DNA of 64,000 bases from an uncultured Pelagibacteraceae bacterium (GTDB lineage Bacteria > Pseudomonadota > Alphaproteobacteria > Pelagibacterales > Pelagibacteraceae), in NCBI GenBank assembly GCA_902581405.1, contig CACHOJ010000001.1, forward strand, positions 186,001-250,000, written 5' to 3'. Position numbers and translations under genes: made by a program. The notes under the pieces were generated by a model. It did not search any database. It had not been told where the DNA came from and saw nothing but the letters and a program-made list of their open reading frames with translations. Below, piece after piece: positions 50,215 through 60,241 of this stretch (its first letter is position 1; every line of letters begins with the position of its first letter).

Positions 50215-50768
50215 TATATATAATTGATCATCAAGACTCTTTTACATGGAATGTTGTTCATCAATTTTCCCAATTTGATAAAGTTATTTGCACAAATTAT
50301 TTTGAATTAAACAACAACTTACTTGAAAAATCTGACACAATAGTTCTATCACCAGGTCCAGGATCCCCCAAAGATTATCCAAATACCTCAAAGCTTTATA
50401 AAAAATTTAAGGGAAGAAAAAAAATAATAGGAATATGTCTAGGATATCAACAAATTTTATTTTGTGAAAAAGCAAAAATTATTCAACAAAAAAATATTTT
50501 CCACGGATACCAATCGGAGGTAAAAGTAACAAATAACAAGTCAATTTTTCAAAAAAACTCAAAATTTAAAGTTGGCAGATATCACTCATTAAAATTAAAA
50601 GAGCCATTTTCTGCCAAAAATTTTGAAATAACAATCAGATGCTCAAACACTGGTATTGCAATGGGTTTTGAAAACATTAAAGATAATATATATGGATTTC
50701 AATTTCACCCAGAGTCTTTTTTAACAAAAAATGGTAAACTACTTATTAAAAAAATCCTATCAGCGTAG
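50211..50768 (+). CDS. pabA: Aminodeoxychorismate/anthranilate synthase glutamine amidotransferase
   Basis: IIDHQDSFTWNV, LSPGPGSPKDYP, GICLGYQQI nucleophile, FQFHPES. Confidence 0.92.
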   Translation: MIYIIDHQDSFTWNVVHQFSQFDKVICTNYFELNNNLLEKSDTIVLSPGPGSPKDYPNTSKLYKKFKGRKKIIGICLGYQQILFCEKAKIIQQKNIFHGYQSEVKVTNNKSIFQKNSKFKVGRYHSLKLKEPFSAKNFEITIRCSNTGIAMGFENIKDNIYGFQFHPESFLTKNGKLLIKKILSA

Positions 50769-51504
50769 CACACTTAAAGAGATTAAATTTAATGATCTTT
50801 GGAATAAAAATGGTGTCTTTACTACAATGTGGATATACAGCAGGCCACCTAAAATTCTTTTTTTTAAATCACATATTCAAAATTTAATCAAATCTTTAAA
50901 AGCTTATAAAATAAGTGAGGATAATATTAAAAATATTATTTTAAATTTAATTAAAAAAAATGTTAATAGAAAAATTTCTTACAATCATTTACTCAGAGTT
51001 GCTTTGAATAAAAAAATTATATCTGTTTCTATTAGGGAGAGAGTAATACCAAAAAGTAAATTTAGTTTAAAATTAGTAAATTATGAGAGAGTAAAACCTG
51101 AGTATAAAAATCTGAAATATAAAAAAATATTAAAATTTTTGTCAAAAATGAATACATCAAAACAGGATATCGCTCTATGCGTGAATAATAAAATTCTTGA
51201 AACTGGAACCTCAAATCTTTTGTTTGTTCATAAACAAAAGATTTATTCGCCAAAATCAAATTATTATAAAGGAACGAATATTAAGTTTTATGAAAAAAAA
51301 TTTCGCATTATCAAAAAGGATATTTACCTAAAGGATATTGAGCAGTTCGAAGAAATTATATTAGTTGGATCAGGAAAAGGTGTTGTATCTGTTAATTTTA
51401 TTGAAAGTTATAATTGGAAAAGAAAAAGTAAAGAAACATTTAATAAAATTTTTAAAATCTTCAAAAGTGAGTTCAGCAAAAATATATATAAATATAACCT
51501 ATGA
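50731..51504 (+). CDS. pabC: Class-IV aminotransferase, probable 4-amino-4-deoxychorismate lyase
   Basis: Class-IV PLP pattern (LLRVALNKK, NNKILETGTSNLLFV), downstream of pabBA. Confidence 0.75.
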   Translation: MVNYLLKKSYQRSTLKEIKFNDLWNKNGVFTTMWIYSRPPKILFFKSHIQNLIKSLKAYKISEDNIKNIILNLIKKNVNRKISYNHLLRVALNKKIISVSIRERVIPKSKFSLKLVNYERVKPEYKNLKYKKILKFLSKMNTSKQDIALCVNNKILETGTSNLLFVHKQKIYSPKSNYYKGTNIKFYEKKFRIIKKDIYLKDIEQFEEIILVGSGKGVVSVNFIESYNWKRKSKETFNKIFKIFKSEFSKNIYKYNL

Positions 51505-51899
51505 GAGATCCAAATAATCCATGTCTTTTTTGTAATGTTCCATCAAGTGAGTACATCTTTGAAAATAATTTAGCCTTTTCTACTTTTGATTCTTATCCAG
51601 TTTCAAAACATCATGCGCTAATTATTCCAAAGAGACATGTTGAAAACTATTTTGATATGTCTGAGGAAGAAATTTTATCCTGCAATAAGCTAATTAAAAA
51701 AATGAGAAATAAAATCCAAGAGCTTGATCCGACTGTAGATGGTTTTAATATTGGCACAAATTCAGGCAAAGAAGCAGGGCAATCAATAATGCATTGTCAT
51801 ATACATTTAATTCCTAGAAGAAAAAACGATGTGGATAACCCGCAAGGTGGCGTGAGGGGAGTTATACCTTCAAAACAGCATTATCAGCGTAAAAAATAA
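51501..51899 (+). CDS. HIT family protein
   Basis: SGKEAGQSIMHCHIHLIPRR (HxHxHxx). Confidence 0.95.
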   Translation: MRDPNNPCLFCNVPSSEYIFENNLAFSTFDSYPVSKHHALIIPKRHVENYFDMSEEEILSCNKLIKKMRNKIQELDPTVDGFNIGTNSGKEAGQSIMHCHIHLIPRRKNDVDNPQGGVRGVIPSKQHYQRKK

Positions 51900-51995
51900 A
51901 TTTTTAACAATATACCAGTGCTAAAATGTCACTTTATGGTAGTTGATCTATTATAATAAGTATACTAAGAATCCATTTGCGGAAGGAACATCATA

Positions 51996-52796
51996 ATGAT
52001 TTCAACAAACCCATTTTTTATTTTATCCCAGAGTGTACCGGCTATTTTAATGCAATCGTTCGTTATTCTTATGGGTATTTTAATACTAGTGGGGACTGTT
52101 ATGGATATTATCCATAAAAAAAATGTTAAATACTTTTTCCAAAATGCAAAAAAAGCAAAATTGTCAGCTAAAAAAGAATTAACAACTTCTGAAAGAATAT
52201 CAGTAATATCAAAAACTATTGCAAGCGATATAGCAACTACTTCTGAGCTAGGAGCAGGTAAAAGAAGATTGGCACATGTAATGGGAATGTATGGAACAAT
52301 TCTGTTTTGGGTTGGATCAGTTGTAATGATATTTTTTTATACTTCTCCTAATGCAGTAACACCTGCTTTTTGGCCAATCATTTGGCATGTTGGTGCGGCT
52401 TTAACAGTTCTAGGTGGAGGTTGGTTTTGGTTTTTTTTAAGAGTTGATGTCTACTCCGAAGCTCAACCATGGTACAGAATAATCCAAGCAGACTTATTTG
52501 TACTTGCATTGATTGCATCATCATTATTTGGATTAATTTGGTCATATCTTCAATCTTTAAACTTACAAGGCAGATGGGATGATTTTGTATTTTTAGGATT
52601 ATTTATAATTGCTAATTTAGTTTTATTTGGTGGTGTATATTGGTCTAAATTTGCTCATATGTTTTACAAACCTGGTGCCGCTTTACAAAAAAACTTAGCT
52701 GAAGCTGATGGATCTAGAGATAATCTTCCACCTGAAGCTGACGCCCCAGAGCAATTTGGCCTAGGTATAAAAAGAGAAGAGCCAAAACATTATTAA
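51996..52796 (+). CDS. aprM: Adenylylsulfate reductase-associated membrane anchor (AprM-like)
   Basis: Polytopic, ~6 TM, immediately upstream of aprBA. Confidence 0.8.
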   Translation: MISTNPFFILSQSVPAILMQSFVILMGILILVGTVMDIIHKKNVKYFFQNAKKAKLSAKKELTTSERISVISKTIASDIATTSELGAGKRRLAHVMGMYGTILFWVGSVVMIFFYTSPNAVTPAFWPIIWHVGAALTVLGGGWFWFFLRVDVYSEAQPWYRIIQADLFVLALIASSLFGLIWSYLQSLNLQGRWDDFVFLGLFIIANLVLFGGVYWSKFAHMFYKPGAALQKNLAEADGSRDNLPPEADAPEQFGLGIKREEPKHY

Positions 52797-52830
52797 TATG
52801 ATACAGAACTTAAAGGAGAAAATATAAATT

Positions 52831-53301
52831 ATGTCAACTTTTGTGTATATGACTAGATGCGATGGCTGTGGTCACTGTGTAGATATTTGTCCATCAGATA
52901 TTATGCATATCGATGAAACGATAAGAAGAGCGAAAAATATTGAACCAAACTTTTGTTGGGAATGTTACTCATGTGTTAAAGCATGTCCTAACCATGCAAT
53001 AGACGTAAGAGGTTATGCAGATTTTGCTCCAATGGGTCATAGCGTAAGAGTTAGAAGAGAAGAGGAAAAAGGAACTATTTCTTGGAGAATAAAATTTAGA
53101 AATGGAACTGAAAAGAATTTTGTATCACCAATAACGACTAAACCATGGGGAAAATATATTCCAAAATTAGCTGAAGGTGATAAGCCTAATCAAGGAGAAA
53201 TTAATTCTCAAATATTATACTCAGAACCAGAGGGATTAAATACAAATAAAGAATTACCAAGGGTAGATAAGAGTGCTTTTAAAAAAGGAGTTTATTATTA
53301 A
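52831..53301 (+). CDS. aprB: Adenylylsulfate reductase beta subunit (two 4Fe-4S)
   Basis: CDGCGHCVDICPSDIMHID, CWECYSCVKACPNHAIDVRGYADFAPMG. Confidence 0.95.
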   Translation: MSTFVYMTRCDGCGHCVDICPSDIMHIDETIRRAKNIEPNFCWECYSCVKACPNHAIDVRGYADFAPMGHSVRVRREEEKGTISWRIKFRNGTEKNFVSPITTKPWGKYIPKLAEGDKPNQGEINSQILYSEPEGLNTNKELPRVDKSAFKKGVYY

Positions 53302-55157
53302 TGGCTAGAAAAACTATAGTAGAAAATTGTGATATTTTAGTTGTTGGTGGAGGAATGGCTGGAACAGGTGCAACTTTCGAGGCTAGACATTGGGGAAGAG
53401 ATTTAAAAATAGTTTGTGTTGAAAAAGCAAATATTGATAGAAGCGGTGCAGTTGCTCAAGGTTTATATGCAATCAACTGCTACATGGGAATGCAATGGGG
53501 TGAAAACCAACCTGAGGACCATGTAAGATATGCCAGAAATGATTTAATGGGATTGGTAAGAGAAGATCTAGGTTATGACATGGCTCGTCATGTAGATTCA
53601 ACTGTTCATATGTTCGACGAATGGGGTCTTCCAATGATGAAAAATAAGGAGACAGGTCGATACCAAAGAGAAGGTAAATGGCAAATAATGATTCATGGTG
53701 AAAGTTACAAACCAATTGTTGCAGAAGCAGCAAAAAAATCAGCAGATAAAATTTATAATAGAATAATGATCACTCATCTTTTAATGGATGAAAACAATGA
53801 AAACAGAGTTGGTGGTGCTGTCGGATTTAATATGCGAACCGGTGACTATCACGTCTTTAAATCAAAAACAGTTATTGTCGCTGCTGGAGGAGCCTCACAT
53901 ATTTTCAAACCTAGAGCCGTTGGTGAAGGAATGGGAAGAACTTGGTATGCTCCTTGGAGTAATGGATCAGCATATGCATTACCTATTGCTGCTGGAGCTA
54001 AAATGACCCAAATGGAGAATAGAATTGTGCTCTGCAGGTTTAAAGATGGTTATGGTCCAGTTGGTGCGTACTTCTTGCATTTAAAAACGTACACACAAAA
54101 TGCTAACGGCGAAAATTATGAGAAAAAATGGTACGAAAAAACAAAAGAATTAGTTGGAGAGTATATTGATCATCATCCTACTCCTACATGTTTACGTAAT
54201 CATGCTTTCATTCAAGAAACTATGGCCGGTGGTGGACCGATTCATATGGTTACAAAAGAAGCATTCCAAGATCCACACCTAGAAACAGTTGGTTGGGAAA
54301 ACTTCTTAGGTATGACTGTCGGACAAGCAGTAGTATGGGCTTCTCAAAATATTGATCCAAAATATACTAATCCTGAATTAACAACATCAGAACCTTATGT
54401 TATGGGTTCTCACGCGACATGCTCTGGAGCGTGGGTAAGTGGCCCAGAGGATTTATCTCCACCTGAATATTTTTGGGGATATAACAGAATGACAACAATT
54501 CAAGGTTTATTTGGTGCTGGAGATACTGTAGGTGGAAGCGCCCATAAATTCTCATCTGGATCTTTTACTGAGGGAAGATTAGCTGCAAAAGCAGCTGTAA
54601 AATACATAGAAGATCAAAAGGCAAACGATATTAAAGTAAGTGATAAACAGTGTAATGATTTCAAGGAAGTTATTTATAAACCATTAGAAAATTATACTGT
54701 TGGAAGAAATGAAATAACTGGAGGAACTGTATCTCCGAGTTATATTTCACCAATACAGGGCTTACAAAGATTACAAAAAATTATGGATGAGTATGTGGGT
54801 GGAATTAGTTATAATTACATGACGAACGAAAATACTCTTAAAAAAGGACTTGAGCTACTAGCATGGCTTGAAGAAGATTTAGAAAATGTGGGAGCTGAAG
54901 ATTATCACCAACTTATGAGAGCTTGGGAGTTAAAACATAGAACAATTACATCTCAATGTGTAACAGAACATACTTTATTCAGACAAGAAACTCGTTGGCC
55001 AGGTTATTATTATAGAGGGGATTATATGAAACTAGATGATGAAAATTGGCATTGTCTCACTCTATCTAGAAGAGACCCTAAAACGGGCAAGTTTACCATG
55101 GAAAAGGCACCTGTTTATCACATAGTTGATGAAAAAGAGAAAAAAGAAGCTTCTTAA
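53301..55157 (+). CDS. aprA: Adenylylsulfate reductase alpha subunit
   Basis: CDILVVGGGMAGTGATFEARHW, EKANIDRSGAVAQGLYAINCYMG, TPTCLRNHAFIQETMAGGGPI. Confidence 0.97.
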   Translation: MARKTIVENCDILVVGGGMAGTGATFEARHWGRDLKIVCVEKANIDRSGAVAQGLYAINCYMGMQWGENQPEDHVRYARNDLMGLVREDLGYDMARHVDSTVHMFDEWGLPMMKNKETGRYQREGKWQIMIHGESYKPIVAEAAKKSADKIYNRIMITHLLMDENNENRVGGAVGFNMRTGDYHVFKSKTVIVAAGGASHIFKPRAVGEGMGRTWYAPWSNGSAYALPIAAGAKMTQMENRIVLCRFKDGYGPVGAYFLHLKTYTQNANGENYEKKWYEKTKELVGEYIDHHPTPTCLRNHAFIQETMAGGGPIHMVTKEAFQDPHLETVGWENFLGMTVGQAVVWASQNIDPKYTNPELTTSEPYVMGSHATCSGAWVSGPEDLSPPEYFWGYNRMTTIQGLFGAGDTVGGSAHKFSSGSFTEGRLAAKAAVKYIEDQKANDIKVSDKQCNDFKEVIYKPLENYTVGRNEITGGTVSPSYISPIQGLQRLQKIMDEYVGGISYNYMTNENTLKKGLELLAWLEEDLENVGAEDYHQLMRAWELKHRTITSQCVTEHTLFRQETRWPGYYYRGDYMKLDDENWHCLTLSRRDPKTGKFTMEKAPVYHIVDEKEKKEAS

Positions 55158-55173
55158 ACTCAATAGATCATAA

Positions 55174-55524
55174 ATGGCTTTATTAGATAAATCTGATGAG
55201 GAAATTATTAAAATTGCTGAACCTATTTGGGCAAACCTAGTTAAATCATCAAACATTAAAGATTATGGAGGATTTACAAGAGATCTGTCATCACAAATGA
55301 TGTATGGAGCCAATGAAGTTGAGTTAGGCAAGCAATGGGCAAGCAACAAACTTATTTCAAGTTTAGCAGAAGGATGTAAAGCTATAGGGTGCTTAAGAAG
55401 AGGTCTTTATATTACCATACTTTACAAACAAACTAGCACTGAAGTACCAGGAGACTTTTTAGGTAGGCTCGTCCTTGGAGATGAAGGAGATGAGGTTAAA
55501 GTCTTTGGAGCAACAATCTTTTAA
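55174..55524 (+). CDS. Conserved hypothetical protein, apr operon
   Basis: 116 aa, 17 nt downstream of aprA, same strand. Confidence 0.7.
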   Translation: MALLDKSDEEIIKIAEPIWANLVKSSNIKDYGGFTRDLSSQMMYGANEVELGKQWASNKLISSLAEGCKAIGCLRRGLYITILYKQTSTEVPGDFLGRLVLGDEGDEVKVFGATIF

Positions 55525-55574
55525 ATAACTAAAATATTCTTTGCATTTTATACAACTTGTGGTATTTCGCGAGT

Positions 55575-55721
55575 ATGTTTCAAATAATAAATCAAAATTT
55601 AAAAAAATTACCTTTATTCTTTGAAAATCAATTAAGTAAAATAATCAAATCATTTTTATATCTGTTTATATTCTTTGCTTGGGGCATTATAATTTTGAGC
55701 ACGGCTCAAAATTTTATATAA
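55575..55721 (+). CDS. Possible small single-TM protein (48 aa), absent from ORF track
   Basis: MFQIINQNLKKLPLFFENQLSKIIKSFLYLFIFFAWGIIILSTAQNFI; no clear SD and its 3' end coincides with a hairpin. Confidence 0.35.
   Translation: MFQIINQNLKKLPLFFENQLSKIIKSFLYLFIFFAWGIIILSTAQNFI
55692..55715 (+). terminator. Hairpin downstream of apr operon
   Basis: attttgagc-acg-gctcaaaat followed by TTTATAT. Confidence 0.55.
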
Positions 55722-55770
55722 AACATTCATATTTATTGACTTTGAACTATTAGAAGAATAGTTACTGCTT

Positions 55771-56856
55771 ATGGAGTATTTTCTTCCAATTGCACAAGTT
55801 GAAATTAACATTTTATATATTTTTGGTTTAAGTTTAGTTGTAGGAATCTTATCTGGATTATTTGGAGTAGGCGGAGGGTTTTTAATGACACCATTTTTAA
55901 TTTTTATGGGTGTACCACCAATTTATGCGGTTCCAAATGAAGCAAGCAACATTCTTGGAACCTCTGTTTCAGGTTCTACAACGCATTATCTAAAAGGTAC
56001 GCTTGATTATAAAATGGGATTTATGATTGTAATTGGTGGTATAGTTGGAACAGTATTAGGTATTATAACTTTCTCATATTTTAAAGATATTGGAAAAATA
56101 AACGTAGTTATTTCTCTTGCGTATATGTATATCCTCGCAATTTTAGGAACTTTTATGTTAATTCAAGGTGTTTCAGAAATTGACAAAGCAAGAAAAAAAA
56201 TTACTGAAAGAAAAAAATTACATAAACACTATTGGATACATGGATTGCCTATGAGAATGCGTTTTAAAAAATCTCAACTTTATGAAAGTGCGTTCACACC
56301 AATTATAATTGGTTTAATTGTTGGCTTCATAGCAGCAATTATGGGAATTGGAGGAGCATTTATACTTGTTCCAGCTATGATTTATATAATTGGCATGCCT
56401 ACAAGGTTAATACCAGGCACATCTTTATTTGTAACTATCTTTGTTAGTGCAATTGTAACAATCCTTCATGCATTAAACTATGGAACTATAGACTTGATTT
56501 TAGTTTTTGTTTTAATTTTGGGATCAATAATTGGAGTACAGTTTGGACAAAAAATAGGTGAAAAAATTGACAGCTCAGAATTCAAAACCATTTTAGCTAT
56601 TCTTTTACTTTTAGTAGGTATTGCAATTGCTTATGATACTTTTATTAAAGATGAAAATGCTATGAATACTTTACAAAATACAAGTGATAATTTAGGAACC
56701 TTAAGTCAATTTATATTAAACTTTTCTGAAGATATGCCAATATTCTATGGACTAACATCAGTATTGTTAGCAATAGTACTAGGAGTTGGTGCTGCAATGA
56801 TTAGAAGAGTTTACTCTAATTGGAATGATGCAAGATTAGCTAAACTAAAAAAGTAA
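55771..56856 (+). CDS. Sulfite exporter TauE/SafE family protein
   Basis: GLFGVGGGFLMTPFLIFMGVPPIYAV and GIGGAFILVPAMIYIIGMPTRLIPGTSL repeats. Confidence 0.9.
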   Translation: MEYFLPIAQVEINILYIFGLSLVVGILSGLFGVGGGFLMTPFLIFMGVPPIYAVPNEASNILGTSVSGSTTHYLKGTLDYKMGFMIVIGGIVGTVLGIITFSYFKDIGKINVVISLAYMYILAILGTFMLIQGVSEIDKARKKITERKKLHKHYWIHGLPMRMRFKKSQLYESAFTPIIIGLIVGFIAAIMGIGGAFILVPAMIYIIGMPTRLIPGTSLFVTIFVSAIVTILHALNYGTIDLILVFVLILGSIIGVQFGQKIGEKIDSSEFKTILAILLLLVGIAIAYDTFIKDENAMNTLQNTSDNLGTLSQFILNFSEDMPIFYGLTSVLLAIVLGVGAAMIRRVYSNWNDARLAKLKK

Positions 56857-58023
56857 CTAGGCGCTTCTATACAGTTTAGTCATAACAAATTCTTTATGAC
56901 CTAAAGCTTCAGCACAAGTTAATCTTCCATTTGCAACTCTTAAAGTTGATTTAATTAACTCGTCTCCTGCTTGACTTAAATTCATCTCTCTAGAGAGAAT
57001 TTTTGATACATCAACATCAATATGCTCACTCATAGTTTTGGCTGTGAGTGGATTTGCAGTCAATTTGATTACAGGTTCAATTGGATTTCCGATGATATTT
57101 CCCTGCCCAGTTGGAAATAGATGGATATTAAAACCACCTGCGGCTTGTAAAGTAACACATTCAGCTGCCGCTGATGAAGTATCCATAAAATATAAACCAG
57201 CTCCTTTTGTAGGCTCTTCTGCAGGTTCTAAAACATCTATAAATTTACATCCACCAATCTTTTGAAAGTTTCCAAAAGCTTTTTCCTCAATAGTGGTCAA
57301 TCCTCCAGCTATATTTCCCGCTGTAGGTTGACTTTCGGAAAGGTCATCAGTTGCCTCTTTAAGAATAAAATCATTGTAATCGTTCCAGGTTTTTTTGAAT
57401 TTTGCTTGTGCTTCAGGTGTTTTTCCTCTTTTCTCACAAACTGTTTCAGCACCTGTTAGTTCAGAAGTTTCTCCAAAACATAAATGAACACCTAGCGGCT
57501 CTAATTTATCCATAAGGTTTCCAACCGTTGGATTAGAAGCTAATCCAGATGTCGTATCAGATTCACCACATTTAACTGAAATCCATAAATCGCTCATTGG
57601 ACATTCCTCTCTTTGTTTCTCAGATGCCCACATTGAAAATTCTTGTGCTTTTTTTGATACTTTTGCAATTGTATCAATATCACCCACACCTTCTATACTA
57701 AAACCTTCAACTGGTTTTCCTGTAGTTGCAATCGCATCAACAATTCTTTTTGTCCACTTAGGCTCAATCCCTATGACTATCACTGCTGCTACATTCGGAT
57801 TTTTTCCTGTTCCGATCATTGTTCTAAAGTGTAGTTCTAGATCAGCACCAAATTGTAATCGCCCATAAGAGTGAGGTAAAGCTATAGTACCTTTAATATT
57901 ATTTGCTACAGCTTCAGCACAAGCATTTGAAATATCATCGACTGGAAGAATTATAACATGATTTCGTGTTCCAGCTCTTCCGTTTTCTCTTTTATATCCT
58001 AAAAAACTTTTTGGAATTTCCAT
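56857..58023 (-). CDS. suyB: UxaA-family dehydratase, probable (2R)-sulfolactate sulfo-lyase beta subunit
   Basis: UxaA/altronate dehydratase C-domain motifs ([41 protein letters not shown]); split two-gene arrangement and Xsc neighbour fit SuyAB. Confidence 0.8.
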   Translation of the reverse strand: MEIPKSFLGYKRENGRAGTRNHVIILPVDDISNACAEAVANNIKGTIALPHSYGRLQFGADLELHFRTMIGTGKNPNVAAVIVIGIEPKWTKRIVDAIATTGKPVEGFSIEGVGDIDTIAKVSKKAQEFSMWASEKQREECPMSDLWISVKCGESDTTSGLASNPTVGNLMDKLEPLGVHLCFGETSELTGAETVCEKRGKTPEAQAKFKKTWNDYNDFILKEATDDLSESQPTAGNIAGGLTTIEEKAFGNFQKIGGCKFIDVLEPAEEPTKGAGLYFMDTSSAAAECVTLQAAGGFNIHLFPTGQGNIIGNPIEPVIKLTANPLTAKTMSEHIDVDVSKILSREMNLSQAGDELIKSTLRVANGRLTCAEALGHKEFVMTKLYRSA

Positions 58024-58026
58024 AAA

Positions 58027-58314
58027 TTACCACTTTTTCGTTTTTACATTATGAACATGAACATGCTCACCTTTTTTAATATTTTTAACTACTTTACCAA
58101 TATCATGTCCATATTTTAAAATCGTATCCCCTTCATTTAAGTCAACCATCGCAATTTTATGCCCTAAAGGTATTTCATCTTTCGATTGAATTGAGACAGA
58201 TTTGTCGTTTTCCATTATCCAGCAGTTACAGTCTTGATTTGGAGTTATTTTTTCAATAACTACAACACCTACATTGTCTTTTTCATCGTGAATTATTATA
58301 TCTGTATTAGACAT
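58027..58314 (-). CDS. suyA: SAF-domain protein, probable sulfolactate sulfo-lyase alpha subunit
   Basis: 95 aa SAF-type (IPLGHKIAMVDLNEGDTILKYGHDIGKVVKNIKKGEHVHVHNV). Confidence 0.82.
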   Translation of the reverse strand: MSNTDIIIHDEKDNVGVVVIEKITPNQDCNCWIMENDKSVSIQSKDEIPLGHKIAMVDLNEGDTILKYGHDIGKVVKNIKKGEHVHVHNVKTKKW

Positions 58315-58404
58315 TGTGACGATTTCTTTATTTGAAATTTGAACAATCTTATATATTAATCGATCACTTTAACAAATAAAAAAAGAATTAAGAAAGGCTG
58401 CACT

Positions 58405-60189
58405 ATGACCAAAATGACTACAGAAGAAGCATTTATAAAAGTTCTTCAAATGCACGGAATTGAACACTCGTTTGGAATTATAGGTTCAGCTTTTATGGCT
58501 ATATCTGATTTGTTTCCTAAAGCAGGAATTACTTTTTGGGATGTAGCGCATGAGACTAATGGTGGTTTAATCGCAGACGGGTACACAAGAGCCACTGGCA
58601 AAATGTCAATGGTAATTGCTCAAAATGGGCCAGGTATAACAGGATTGGTTACTCCAATTAAAACTGCTTATTGGAATCATACACCATTACTTCTAGTCAC
58701 CCCACAAGCTGCAAATAAAACAATGGGTCAAGGTGGTTTTCAGGAAGTTGAGCAAATGAATCTGTTTAAAGATATGGTTTGTTATCAAGAAGAAGTCAGA
58801 GATCCATCAAGAATGGCAGAGGTATTAAACAGGGTAATTGAAAAAGCTTTTAGAGGATCAGCTCCAGCACAAATAAATGTGCCAAGAGATTATTGGACAC
58901 AAGTTATTGATATAGAATTACCTCCTATTGTAAGATTTGAAAGACAGGGTGGAGGAAAAGAGGCAATAGATAAAGCAGCAAAATTATTGTCTGATGCAAA
59001 ATTTCCAGTAATTTTATCAGGAGCAGGAGTTGTTATAGGTGACGCTATAGAGGATTGTAAAAAATTAGCAGAAAAACTAGATGCACCAGTTTGTAATGGA
59101 TATCAACATAATGATAGTTTTCCTGGTAGTCATCCACTAGCAGTTGGACCGTTAGGATATAATGGTTCGAAGGCTGGTATGGAATTGATCTCAAAAGCAG
59201 ATGTTGTTCTTGCATTAGGAACAAGATTAAATCCTTTCTCTACGTTGCCAGGGTATGGAATTGATTACTGGCCAAAAAATGCAAAAATAATTCAAGTAGA
59301 TATGAACCCAGATAGAATTGGTTTAACAAAGAAAGTAACAGTTGGAATTTGTGGAGATGCAAAAATGGTATCACAACAAATTTTAGAAAAATTATCACCT
59401 ACCGCTGGAGACAATGGTAGAGAGGATAGAAAAAATTTAATTCACCAAACAAAATCTGCATGGTTACAAACCTTAACAAGTTTAGATCATGAAGATGATG
59501 ATCCAGGAACGGTTTGGAATAAAGAAGCAAGAGAAAGAGACGCAGACAGAATGTCACCAAGGCAAGCTTGGAGAGCTATTCAAGCAGGAATGCCTGAAGA
59601 TGTGATTATTTCAAGCGATATAGGAAATAATTGTGCAATCGGTAATGCTTATCCAACATTTGAAAAACCAAGAAAGTATTTAGCACCAGGTTTATTTGGA
59701 CCATGTGGTTACGGATTTCCATCAATTTTAGGAGCTAAAATTGGATGTCCAGATACCCCAGTAATAGGTTTTGCTGGAGATGGAGCTTTTGGAATTAGTA
59801 TGAATGAGATGAGCTCCTGTGCGAGAGAAGAATGGCCAGCGATTACGATGGTAATATTTAGAAATTATCAATGGGGAGCAGAAAAAAGAAATTCAATATT
59901 GTGGTTTGATGATAATTTTGTAGGTACTGAATTAGATCCAGAATTAAGCTACGCAAAAGTTGCAAATGCTTGCGGCTTAAAAGGAATAACGGTAAAAACG
60001 ATGGAAGAAACTACAAAAGCTATTAAACAATCTTGTGAAGATCAAAAGCAAGGGATTACAACATTTATTGAAGTAATTTTAAATCAAGAATTAGGAGAGC
60101 CTTTTAGAAGAGATGCAATGAAAAAACCTGTTAAAGTAGCTGGCATCGAAAAATCTGATATGAAACCTCAAAAATCACTAGCTGGTTAA
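58405..60189 (+). CDS. xsc: Sulfoacetaldehyde acetyltransferase
   Basis: TPP enzyme with Xsc-type sequence (MTTEEAFIKVLQMHGIEHSFGIIGSAFMAISDLFPKAGI, NGPGITGLVTPIKTAYWNHTPLLLVTPQ, RNYQWGAEKRNSILWFDDNFVGTEL). Confidence 0.93.
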   Translation: MTKMTTEEAFIKVLQMHGIEHSFGIIGSAFMAISDLFPKAGITFWDVAHETNGGLIADGYTRATGKMSMVIAQNGPGITGLVTPIKTAYWNHTPLLLVTPQAANKTMGQGGFQEVEQMNLFKDMVCYQEEVRDPSRMAEVLNRVIEKAFRGSAPAQINVPRDYWTQVIDIELPPIVRFERQGGGKEAIDKAAKLLSDAKFPVILSGAGVVIGDAIEDCKKLAEKLDAPVCNGYQHNDSFPGSHPLAVGPLGYNGSKAGMELISKADVVLALGTRLNPFSTLPGYGIDYWPKNAKIIQVDMNPDRIGLTKKVTVGICGDAKMVSQQILEKLSPTAGDNGREDRKNLIHQTKSAWLQTLTSLDHEDDDPGTVWNKEARERDADRMSPRQAWRAIQAGMPEDVIISSDIGNNCAIGNAYPTFEKPRKYLAPGLFGPCGYGFPSILGAKIGCPDTPVIGFAGDGAFGISMNEMSSCAREEWPAITMVIFRNYQWGAEKRNSILWFDDNFVGTELDPELSYAKVANACGLKGITVKTMEETTKAIKQSCEDQKQGITTFIEVILNQELGEPFRRDAMKKPVKVAGIEKSDMKPQKSLAG

Positions 60190-60241
60190 TAATAAATATA
60201 TTCCATAGGTAAATAAACTTATATATTATTGACTAATACTT

